Positions 9,912-18,839 of a DNA stretch of 19,191 nt are shown here, in pieces. How positions within the stretch are numbered: the stretch's first letter is position 1; each line of letters starts with the position of its first letter. The stretch comes from Glomus cerebriforme. Lineage: Eukaryota > Glomeromycota > Glomeromycetes > Glomerales > Glomeraceae. The notes under the pieces were generated by a model, which was given only the letters and a program-made list of their open reading frames with translations, was not told the origin of the DNA and did no database searches. The translations under genes were made by a program, and so were the position numbers. Where the stretch lies: NCBI GenBank assembly GCA_003550305.1, contig QKYT01000027.1, positions 111,245-130,435 of the forward strand, read 5' to 3'.

Positions 9912-12616
9912 ATGGAAAAAAACCCTTATCATGACTTTGAAATAGAAAATGAATTACCAAATTACGAGGAGGATGAAGCAGAAGTATGGAGACAGCCGAT
10001 TCCTCAACGAAGTCAAAAAATAGAAGAAAAATTAGATGAGCAAGAACGTTCTGCACCAAAGCGGATGCCTGACGAAGTTTGGCTGGTAAATAAGATCCAA
10101 CTAACAACAATTTTGGATAACTTTTCAAATTATTAAATCTCTACAAAAAGTTCAATATTAAATAATTTCAAAATTTTGAAGATTCCTCCAAATGTTCGTG
10201 CGGTTGATATTCTTGGAGAAAAAAAGACTCATATACAGCGTATTGAAAAATCTACTAATACTCATATGTGTTACAACGAGGAAGAGGCTGTAAGTATTAT
10301 TTCTACTTTCTACTTTTCGTGGCGCGTAAAATTATACGATTTGAAGTTTATTTATATTTTTAGCAAATTGAAATATGGGGATCGCGGGAAGATATTGATC
10401 AAGCTCTCAAACAGTGGTGTACTCTTGCTGAAAACGTGTTAGCAAAAGAATTACAAGAGCGTAGCAAAAGAAAAGTTAAGGGTTGGGCAAAACCTGCAAA
10501 AGCTCTTACTGAGAAACAACAACGTAAAATGGAGCGTAGAGAAGCTCGGGAACGCGAAGAGCGTGATTACAGAGGATTTCCACCTGAACAAAAGCTTTAC
10601 AATGGGCACTTTGTTTTTCCTAACGCCGAAATCCCAATCTCACGAATCATTGGCGAAAAAGAAGAGACTTTGCATCCAGTACGTGCCGAGACTAAATGTT
10701 ATATGTGGTATGAACCAAGCTCTAATGTAAGTATTGGAAGTTAACATCCATTGAAGTCTCAGGATTCTTATTTATTTATTTCTTTTTTTTTGGATTCTTA
10801 GTTAATTAAAATTGTTGGCGATTCTTATGATTCCGTTGAAGAAGCAACATTGCGAGTCAAGCATTTGTATATTAAAGTAGTTGCGGTATGGAATTAATTA
10901 TTAACAATAGTGTATATTAAGGGATATATTTTTAATTAATAAATAATTCTTCTTTAGTCTAGGTCCATTCCTACCATCCCTAATAAGGAAAATGGGGTCA
11001 TTTATAAAGGCTGGGTGTTCCATATGATAGAACCACCGCATAAACCTTATAAAGTTAGGATAGCGAATCCACCATCTTGGTTCCATGCACCGTATGATGT
11101 TCCTGGGTTGTTTAAACTTCTTGAACCAGTTTATGAAGGGGATAAGATTTCAGTTGTTGGTAAAGGAGGTGCTTCAAAAGAGTTAAATCCAAACTCTAAT
11201 TTCGATGCTTTACACAAGTGAGCCTTTTTAATACATTCATTCTCCAAATTTATGAGTAATCAATATTAATTTCAATAAATATTAGTATTCGTGTGTCAAA
11301 TGTCAAAAGGATCGAGAATGCTCTTCTTAAAGCTTTTGGCACCATTCATTTATTTGACGAAGAAATTAAAATGCGTATTAGGTATAGTACAATTTTTAAA
11401 TTTCATATACCTTAAGATTATTTATTAAAATTTGTTTGTGATACCATATCCATATCCAGATTTGGTCATGTGTGCTTAACAGATTTTCCCAAGGAACCAT
11501 TGTGGCCTATTGATAAACTTAATGATAAGATCCTGAGTGATTCTCGTTTACAATCTAAATTTGCTACATGGCAAGTGATTATTATAATTATTATTGAGTT
11601 ATTATTTCCTTTTTATATAAACATTCTAAAATAATTATTATTTTCTAGTGTTGCCACTGAGCGTAAACAACTTGATTCTTTATTTGAAATTCTTTCCGAA
11701 TGTGATCGACAATGGGATGGCTCCCCATTTCGAGAATTTAAAATTCGTGCAATTCGTAAAGCCTCCGGTCGCACAGCAGAGGGGCGCAATGGTGAGCCTT
11801 GGCCATGTGCGTTTGACGTCCATTTCAAGGAAGATGGGAAAATTGGATTATGGAATGTAACTACACATGAAAAAAACATATTGGATGTCAACATGTCATG
11901 TTTGGATAAGTTGGTATTATTTAAAATGATATTTAAAATATTTTAGGAAATTTAATTAAAGAAAAAATTCTTGTTAATTTTAGCGTTTATTCGTGGAAAC
12001 TTAATATCAAAACAGCAAAACGTCTTACTAATGACAAGTTTAAGGCCCCAGGGACTTTTGTTTATAAATTACGACTTAGGTATATAAATTTCGTAGAATA
12101 CCAATTTTTAAGGAATGCTAATTGATTTACGAAACAATAATATAGTCCACTAGATAATTTGGTTTATTCAAACACTGACGAAATAAGTGTGGTCTCAGTT
12201 TGTGAAAAAACAAGATGGAAATATTGGTGGAATGAATATTATGTTGTAGAAGTTACGAGATATAAATTTTGGAAACTATCAAAATTTATGGGTAATGCTC
12301 CAGGGGTTGAAATTCCTTTGGATCGAGAACAAGCCAGTGTTAGTTTTGGAGTTTCTGTAAGTGAAGAATTTTTAAATTATTCATTTCCCTTTTTATGAAA
12401 TCGAGTTCCCTATTAATGTTGTTAAAATAGTTCTACAGAAAGGCTTGGGAAGATGAGTTTGCACTTAATAGTAACTTGAACGTTGGAGAAACACCTGAAT
12501 GGCATCCTCGCGATCTTATAGAAGAATCTGGAGGTGTTAATGGATTGCTTAGTGAAATCAAAAATTTCTTGGAAGTACTTCAACATAAACTTCCAATGCC
12601 TGAAGGTAACAAATAA
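9912..12616 (+). CDS. KH-domain putative RNA-binding protein, function unknown
   Basis: Eleven exons join in frame to 649 aa: 9912-10085, 10182-10289, 10364-10726, 10802-10885, 10958-11217, 11286-11381, 11460-11570, 11649-11909, 11984-12079, 12146-12356, 12431-12616. Introns are 66-96 bp. One is GC-AG (11571-11648) and one has a poor donor GTTGGT (11910), the least certain join. The acidic N-terminus (1-50) is followed by a KH-like fold at about 59-120 (DILGEKKTHIQRIE), a highly charged Lys/Arg/Glu linker (about 125-165) and a second KH-like fold at about 176-243 (ISRIIGEKEETLHPV). The C-terminal 400 residues are Trp- and strand-rich and I do not recognise them. Both KH loops read GEK(K/E) and lack the final Gly of the GxxG loop, so RNA binding may be weakened or altered. 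There is no signal peptide or membrane segment. The gene is divergent from Dicer across a shared promoter. AATAAA lies at 12722-12727. A role beside RNA silencing is speculation. Confidence 0.85.
11571..11648 (+). other. GC-AG intron in the KH-domain gene
   Basis: The exon ends ...ACATG and the intron begins GCAAGT, the usual non-canonical GC donor. It ends TTTTCTAG. Splicing here joins the codon TG|T and keeps the frame into VATERKQL. The nearby GT (GTGATT, four bases later) would read into a stop within four codons, so the GC donor is strongly preferred. Confidence 0.75.
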
Positions 12617-13876
12617 TAATTTCTAGATTCCATGATGAATTTGATAACTTAATATTATTGCTTTATTTTCGCAATGTGCAATTGTAGTTTTTAAATATTG
12701 TAAAAATTATGAACAACTATAAATAAAAAATCTATTTTAATCAATCCATATTTTTAAATAGAAATAAATATATACAGTTTAAGGTAATGATAATTAATAT
12801 ATAGTTTTAATCAATGTTGGTTTCCAATTAATAGGAAGAATTTCCGAAGTCTAAAAAACGTTACATAATTTTTAAACAGTACACCCATGCATTTAGTGTA
12901 CCCCTTTATATATTATATATAAAAGTCAAAAATGACATTTTATTTAAGTAAAGTTATAGAGCAGGCATAGTAATAACCTTGTTTTTTTTTTGTCTTAACA
13001 GTTAAATTTTATTTGACAAATTATTAAACATTAAAAAAGAAATAATGGATCTTATACCTATCTAGTTTACATACATAAAAACCTAAAAAGTAAAAACTAA
13101 CTAGATTCCTATACTATAAACCTAATATAGTACATACCTAACTAAACTACTTTATAATAAGCCAAACTAACTGTCCAAAGAGTATCCTTTCCAATCCCTT
13201 AAAAAAGTTAAAGAAAAATCATAACCTAACCAACTGTTAGATCCATCTGGATGAATTATAGGGCCTATATATTTTATCCAGGATGTTTTAGTAGTTAATG
13301 CTAAAGAGAACCAATTAGAAATAGTAACTATAGCTAAAAATAGTGTTCTTGAGCTTTAAATAGTATTTAAATATATTGGAAAATTTTTAGAAATAATTTT
13401 TGCAGATTACCATTTTTTTTTGTCAAATTTTAATAAAAATCTGTGCAAAATAACAAAAAAACAATGCATAATTTATTTTTAAACATTGCAAAATAGATCA
13501 TTAAAAAACTATGGATTAACAGTAAAAAAACTCTTTAATTTAACTTTGAAATAATGAAAAAACAGGCAAAAAGAATTAAAATGCCTGCAAATATGGAATA
13601 AATTTCAAATAAAATTGTAACTAGTAATGAATTTTTCAGATTTATAGTAGACTAATAGAAAATATTTATATTAATTTATGCTATTCCACTTTTGTAGAAT
13701 TTGCTAAATAAATTTGATTAGAAAATTTTAGAAAATTTTGTTAAAACTTGTTTTTTACTAGTTTATAGAATTATTGATAATGATATGTTAAATAAAACTC
13801 ACTTAAAATAGTGGTACCATTCTTTAATATAATCATATCAAAGAATGATATCACTTAGATTAAGTTATAGAACCAT
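12617..13876. other. Intergenic stretch downstream of the KH gene
   Basis: AT-rich with no recognisable gene. It holds the likely poly(A) signal of the KH gene (AATAAA, 12722-12727), a small hairpin GTACAC/GTGTAC around 12881-12904, and a hairpin CAGGCA (13563-13568) / TGCCTG (13582-13587). At its right end CATTCTTT (13818-13825) pairs with AAAGAATG (13840-13847), and these arms resemble units of the minisatellite that follows. The stretch appears to mark the edge between the gene block and the repeat block. Confidence 0.5.
13167..13355 (-). other. Unrecognised open segment, minus strand
   Basis: A 62-codon stop-to-stop open segment without a start codon. Its composition is more protein-like than its surroundings (Trp, Gly, Pro and charged residues; contains HPDGSNSWLGYDFS). 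Flanking frames are full of stops. It may be an exon fragment of a decayed gene or transposon. I do not recognise the family and it could be chance. Confidence 0.2.
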
Positions 13877-14189
13877 TCTTTAATCTAATTACCACTCTAT
13901 AACCTAATTATCACTTTATGATTTGATTAATGTTCTTTAATCTGATTACTACTCTATAATCTGATTACTATTTTTTAATCTAATTACTACTCTATATTTT
14001 GATTACCATTCTATAATCTAATTGCTACTCTTTAATCTGATTAATACTCTTTAATTTAATTACCACTCTATGACTTAGTTTCCACTCTATAATTTGACTA
14101 CTATTCTTTAATCTAACATCTATAACCTAGTTATCATTCTTTAATCTAGTCTCTTTAATCTAATTATTACTCTACAATCTATCTGCTTC
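13877..14189 (+). repeat. 19-bp minisatellite array
   Basis: About seventeen imperfect tandem copies of a 19-bp unit, consensus TCT(T/A)TAATCTGATTACTAC. Twelve consecutive full units run 13877-14104 without an indel. Then come a truncated 13-bp unit, a full unit (14119-14137), another short one, and full units at 14152-14170 and 14171-14189. Units carry either TTTA or TATA near the start and often alternate. Decayed copies trail on to about 14300. Just left of the array (13818-13872) similar sequence occurs in inverted orientation. Confidence 0.9.
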
Positions 14190-14487
14190 TCTTTAATGGT
14201 TATCTCTTTTATACTCTAACTATTTCTTTATACCTTTTCTGATATTCATAAATTTTTGTATTGATATAATTTTATTATTACTTTATAATCTAAATACCAC
14301 CTACTTTTTAATTTAACTACCTCTCTTTTCTTCTTATTTTTACCTTATTAAAAAACTGAGTTCTGTATTGTAAATACTGACTTTCTATACTTGTTTGGAT
14401 ATTAAGTTCTATATTAAGGGTATTCACCTCCTGTGCCTTTATCAGTGGTGCAGTAATCCTGCAGATCAATTTTGGTTAATTTTGGCC

Positions 14488-14681
14488 AGCACTATACTAT
14501 AATTTTGGACTGATTTTTGGAACGCAATATTTTAACATCTAGTAATTAGATCTATACGATTTTAGATTTGTTTGAAATCTCTTGACCTACCCTATATATA
14601 TACCGAATTTAAAATCAATTAGATATCCAGATGTTAAGATATTGCATTCCAAAGATCAGACCAAAATTACACTATAATGCT
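14488..14681. mobile_element. Fold-back / MITE-like element
   Basis: The left arm 14488-14540 and the right arm 14629-14681 are 53-nt inverted repeats with 46 of 53 matches and no gap. They flank an 88-bp AT-rich centre. Weaker matching continues outward for about another 20 bp on each side. There is no coding capacity. The shape fits a non-autonomous DNA transposon. I could not identify a target-site duplication or assign a superfamily. Confidence 0.65.
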
Positions 14682-16208
14682 AGTTAAATTAATCAAATTT
14701 TCTTGACAAAAACTGTTAACTTGGTTAACAATCAGCAAAATTTTCAAAAATCACATGATTTAAGATTTCAGTTTGGTAATATGCTAGCATTAAGGTAGCA
14801 TCCTGAAGCTGGGGATGGTTAAAGCAGAATTAAATCACATAATATAAAATTTGATTGTGATTGGCCTGCGATGACAAAATTATTGTGTAATGCATTTTAA
14901 TTTATTTATTTTTTATATTTTCACTTGATAAACAAATTTTTTATTGTTAAAAGTAGAGTAAAATGAAAGAAATAGAAGAAGTAGTACCGCCCAATACCAT
15001 TACATCACTGAAAAACCATATATCAGATGAAAAATGAAGCTTACTTTTTAATATGAGCTGTTCTTTGGTAATCCCAATGGAAAATTTTGATAAGAATTAG
15101 TGACTATTAGTTTTGAATATATGAACACAATAGAATTCAAATATAATGATAAATGGTAATATACAGAAAGTGTTTGCCTATCGATTTATAAAATATAAAA
15201 TTAAGTACACAAAGTAAAGAAAACATCTTTAATAAAAAATGCTGAGTAATAAAAATACAACTATTCAAAATATGTAACATGAAAATTAGAGTTTGGTGAT
15301 TAATATTGTTAAAAATTATCAAAGTTGAATGTTATAATAGTTCTTCTGAATATACATACTCTTTAGTAAAATCAGATAGGTTAACTGAAAACAATCTCAA
15401 ACTATTTAAACTTTAGTTAAAAAAAAAGCAGTAAAGAATTATTTTATTCTAACAATCACTTCTGCCATTAAAGAATTTGCTCTTAAGTTAGATTTAGATT
15501 TAAATGCAAGTAAATTAAAAGAAAAAAAGTTGCTAATATTAAATATAAAGTTTGTAGACTGATGAAAGTCCATCTTACATGCAATTCTGGTTTAAGATCA
15601 AATATTTCAGAAACTGTGCTCTTTTTAATAAAAAATAAGTACTAAGTTGAAAATTATAGTATTTCTTACCAGTCTGCTAAAACTACAAAAGGATTTGTGT
15701 TTGCACATTCCAATCAGTTTAAGAAACTTCAGCATCATGGATGGCTGGCATTAATCGATTCAATACATAAAATAAACAAATAATATAATTGGTACCTCTT
15801 TACATTATATGTTTGTAATACTTATAGATCTTGGAATGTTGATGCCTACTTTTTTGTGAACAACGAGAATTGTGATACTATTTTAAAGGCATTAAAAATA
15901 ATTTGTAATAACTGTCATCAGTAATCTTCATGTTATTTTCTTTTAAATCAAAGTGATAGCGAGGTTAAAGGCATTAAAAAGGCTTTTTCCAGTATAAGTG
16001 CTGATAAACAACAGTGCGATATAATTCTCTGTATTGTTCATATAATGAGAACATAAATGACTAAAATCTATGATAAAAAAACTAGGAACAGTAATGCACA
16101 AAAAGAACAAAGATTGGCTATGAAAAACTCATTCAAAATGCTATCAATAATTGTAAAATTCCAGCCATTTGAAATTATATCTAATAGAATTACTTAAAAA
16201 ATACTTAG

Positions 16209-16478
16209 CAATTAGGGTTCCTCAAACTCAAATCAAATCAAATATGAAGCCAATTTGAATTTGTCAAATCAAATCAGGTTCAAATCAAATTCAAATCAAA
16301 TTCAAATCAAATTCAAATCAAATATTAAATATTTATCGAATTGACTAATCAAATTAAAGAATTTTTAAATCAAATCAAATTGAATTTAAATCAAATTAAA
16401 AAAAAACTGATTTGAATTTGCAATTTCGAATCAAATTCAAATCAAATATCAAATGTCAAATCAAATTGCATATTCCTA
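16209..16478. repeat. TCAAATCAAAT-rich repeat block inserted in the MULE
   Basis: Dominated by AAATC/AAATTC motifs. Four perfect tandem copies of the 11-mer TCAAATCAAAT lie at 16280-16323. Diverged and partly inverted copies (GAATTTG-type) continue to about 16475. The block begins near TAGGGTTCC and ends near ATATTCCTA, a possible short inverted terminus. It separates transposase blocks that are adjacent in the family, so it probably inserted or expanded after the MULE did. Confidence 0.7.
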
Positions 16479-16618
16479 TCAGCAGTAAGCACTATGGACA
16501 CAACAATACTTCCTGCTGCTTTTGCAAATTATATTGATAAATTCTCTGAAATCTTATTACAATGAATTATTAAAAAAGTTAACATCTCCTTTATATGGTT
16601 TAATCAGTATGTTATCTT

Positions 16619-16922
16619 ATTTTTTTATTCATTTTTGTATATTTACCATTTACTAAATTCTTTTATTTATTCCATTATTCTCTTTTTTCTCATTTTATTT
16701 TTATTTTTCTTTGTTTCACAATTCCTTTTTTTCATTTCATCTTTCCCTATCTTTGTTTTACTTTTTTTTCATTTTGTTTTTCTTAATTAGTTTCATTTCA
16801 TTTCATTTACCCCTTTTTTGCTATATCTTACCTTTTTTTCATTTTATTTTCTATTTTATCTTCCTTTTTTTTATTTCATTCCTCCCTATTTTCTTTATTT
16901 ATTTTCATTCTGTCATATTATA
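16619..16922. repeat. Pyrimidine-rich low-complexity block inserted in the MULE
   Basis: About 300 bp with strong strand asymmetry: T plus C make up nearly all of the + strand and G is very rare. Recurring motifs are TTTTTTTCATTT and TTTCATTTCATTT. It falls between transposase blocks that should be contiguous (LTSPLYGLIS before, IAHNIINVN after). The open frame inside it (16711-16923, almost only Phe/Ser/Leu/Ile) follows from this composition and is not a gene. Confidence 0.7.
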
Positions 16923-17514
16923 GACATTGCACATAATATCATTAATGTTAATTATAAAAAATGATCTGAATCTGAAGTAGTTGCATTCAACTTTAATACA
17001 AAAAAAATATTAGCATATGACGTAAATAATGATATTATCGAAGAGATATGCAAATTTTCCTTTCTACTTCAATATTTACTTATTGAGAAGGTTCATGCTA
17101 TTATGCTATTATAGGAAGGATTAAAAATGATAAAGGAATACTGGAACTAATATTACTTAATTATTACTGTATACTCAATATTTACTATCCTACTAATACA
17201 TTTTTCATGAGCATCTATATAGAACTGTTAAATTATTGACTGTTGATATATAGAAAGTTTTTCAGGAAATGTTTGAAGAATGTGGCTATGAAATATATAA
17301 AAGTCGCAAAACTATAATAAAGTTTGTATAGACAAAAGAGTGAAAAGAAGCTAAGGATCAAAGGTTATCTGTAATAAAATTAACAGAGAGAATTTATAAT
17401 AAATATTAGAATGTTAAAGAGATGGAAAATGTCAAGAATATAGAAGCTTTTATCTTTATGTTAAAAACTTCTATAAATCCAATTATTTCAAAATTTGATC
17501 AAGAAAAATAATTC

Positions 17515-17628
17515 ATAGTTTGTTAAATAAAAACTTTATTTCTTATAATTTTTTTTACTTAATTAAATCTTTATAGTTTATTAAATAAAAATTTTATTTC
17601 TTAAACATAATTAAATCACTTAAATTCA
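17515..17628 (+). repeat. 58-bp tandem duplication next to the MULE stop codon
   Basis: Two copies start at 17515 and 17573 (offset 58 bp). Each opens with ATAGTTT(G/A)TTAAATAAAAA, continues with (C/T)TTTATTTCTTA, and later shows TAATTAAATC. The second copy has lost several T residues in the middle. They lie just after the transposase stop, within the presumed 3' part of the element. Confidence 0.75.
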
Positions 17629-17709
17629 TCATATAAACATAATGAATTTTACAGTAAATTTATATTATGTAATTTCACCTAATCACATAATTTGACTCCA
17701 CTTTAGCCA

Positions 17710-18386
17710 CTCTTTAATTAAGTAATAAAAATGGAGTTGTTACCAAGAAATATACTGTTTATTGTTAAGATTACACAAGATCTGAAAATCAAAGAAGATC
17801 GCTTATATTTTTTACATGCTGTTTTTATTACTATTCATGCTCCATACAAATCAATCAACTACTCAAAAATAGAATTTTTTTATTATATAGAATAGGGAAA
17901 GAGTGCTTCACATAATGCTACAGTATTCCTTTACATTTCAATTCACGTAATATTAATTCAAAGATTTGTAATATATGTATTATACTAGAAGTTTTCAGAA
18001 AAAAAAGCTGATGGATTAATTATTCATTGACCTATCCCTATGATCTAACCTCATAGATTTGCAAAAATATGATAGCATTTTTGACATTGACTTTATTGTT
18101 ACAAAAATAGCATATCTAGTCATTATTACGAAAATAGTACATCTAAATCTAAAAATAAAAACACTGCGAAAATGTGATACAGTAATGTAGTTAATGTCTT
18201 TCTGCATATTTCAGGTGATTGAGAAGTTACTCTACTGTATATATCATATTCTGCGGATACTAATAATGTCTTACTGTGCACAATATATGTAAAGCTAAAC
18301 CACCCACATGATTCAAAAAAAAAAGAAATAAATTTATATAATATTTCGAGTATGTAATTCATCCTATAATTCTCCTGCGAAGCACC
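17710..18386. other. AT-rich stretch without a recognisable gene
   Basis: No supportable coding region or RNA gene on either strand. It contains a two-copy 27-bp tandem repeat, 18095-18121 and 18122-18148 (ATTGTTACAAAAATAGCATA / ATTATTACGAAAATAGTACA at their starts). Weaker related sequence lies on both sides, around 18060-18090 and 18160-18185. The minus-strand open frames across it are probably a by-product of that repeat. Confidence 0.5.
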
Positions 18387-18551
18387 TTAACAGTAGGCGG
18401 TCATTGGTAAGACTTTTATTTCATATCTTCTGTCACAATAATAATAACCTCCATCATATTTACTGTATTCATTATATCCATTATCGTTTGATTCATCTGG
18501 TATTTTTTTTTTAGAATCATTATTATGACTATAGTCACTATCATAATCTAT
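18387..18551 (-). pseudogene. Coding-like remnant, minus strand
   Basis: A 54-codon stop-bounded segment without a start codon and with a protein-like, Asp/Asn/Tyr-rich sequence (contains DNGYNEYSKYDGG and YYYCDRRYEIK). Upstream on the same strand, a second short reading (about 18560-18600, MHEEVLKVPDR) lies in another frame. A third (about 18732-18830, contains ELLSHITEISAGPP) comes before it. Together they look like pieces of one decayed minus-strand gene or transposon ORF with frameshifts. The family is not recognised. Alternatively these could be unrelated chance open stretches. Confidence 0.3.
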
Positions 18552-18839
18552 CTATCTGGTACCTTTAGCACCTCTTCATGCATTCCTTTTGCTGATTAAA
18601 AATTATCATCAAAATATACATTATCATAATCTATATAGATCTCTATCTTAACTGAAGCATTTGAGATGTGAATGATGAATTAACTAAAAAATTAAAGACA
18701 TGTATAACAGGAATAGGTATGATTAATTCACTTATCTCAACTGAATTTTGGCTGGAGGCCCCGCTGAAATTTCAGTAATATGACTTAATAATTCTTTCAC
18801 ATCAGCATTATCATTATCATTATGCTTGGAGCGGTAAGT

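Larger units (their letters stand above)
15440..17511 (+). pseudogene. MULE-family transposase pseudogene
   Basis: A degenerate + strand reading over about 2.07 kb spread over several frames. Segments are 15440-15540 (KEFALKLDLDLNASK), a shift, then 15541-16200 with the DDE-core block GWLALIDSIHK and later FFVNNENCDTILKALK. Next are 16489-16618 (ALWTQQYF...LTSPLYGLIS), 16923-17110 (SESEVVAFNFNTKK), and 17197-17511 ending in a natural TAA. The first catalytic Asp is kept (codon 15757-15759). The expected second Asp reads Asn (LLNQSD), and the expected Glu in the NSLKSYYNEL block reads Lys. The SWIM-type zinc finger near 17185-17225 keeps IFHEHLY, but its preceding Cys/His codons are destroyed. 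In-frame stops include 15781, 16054, 16962, 17251, 17329, 17341 and 17407. Two low-complexity blocks interrupt it (16209-16478, 16619-16922). It is clearly non-functional. Family assignment rests on recognising conserved blocks, without an alignment. Confidence 0.8.
14816..17709 (+). mobile_element. Decayed MULE (Mutator-like) DNA transposon
   Basis: A broken MULE-type transposase occupies the interior. Candidate terminal inverted repeats are 14816-14843 (TGGTTAAAGCAG...) and the complement of 17682-17709 (TGGCTAAAGTGG...). They match at 19 of 28 positions and all nine differences are transitions. No target-site duplication was found, so the outer limits are tentative. A few short open stretches at 14960-15120 may belong to the N-terminal part but are too decayed to assign. 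The right end overlaps a local 58-bp duplication. Confidence 0.55.

Noticed and set aside
11613..11894. 93-codon open frame on the minus strand
   Set aside because: Antisense to a KH-gene exon that has clear protein-like content and consistent splice phases.
13877..14189. Regular 19-bp repeats considered as a CRISPR-like array
   Set aside because: Units are contiguous with no spacers, and the genome is fungal. It is a minisatellite.
15137..15322. 61-codon minus-strand open frame
   Set aside because: AT-rich chance frame (Ile/Phe/Leu-rich) with no recognisable features, inside the decayed MULE region.
16711..16923. 70-codon hydrophobic open frame resembling a membrane peptide
   Set aside because: It lies wholly in a T/C-rich low-complexity block, and its Phe/Leu/Ser/Ile content follows from that composition.
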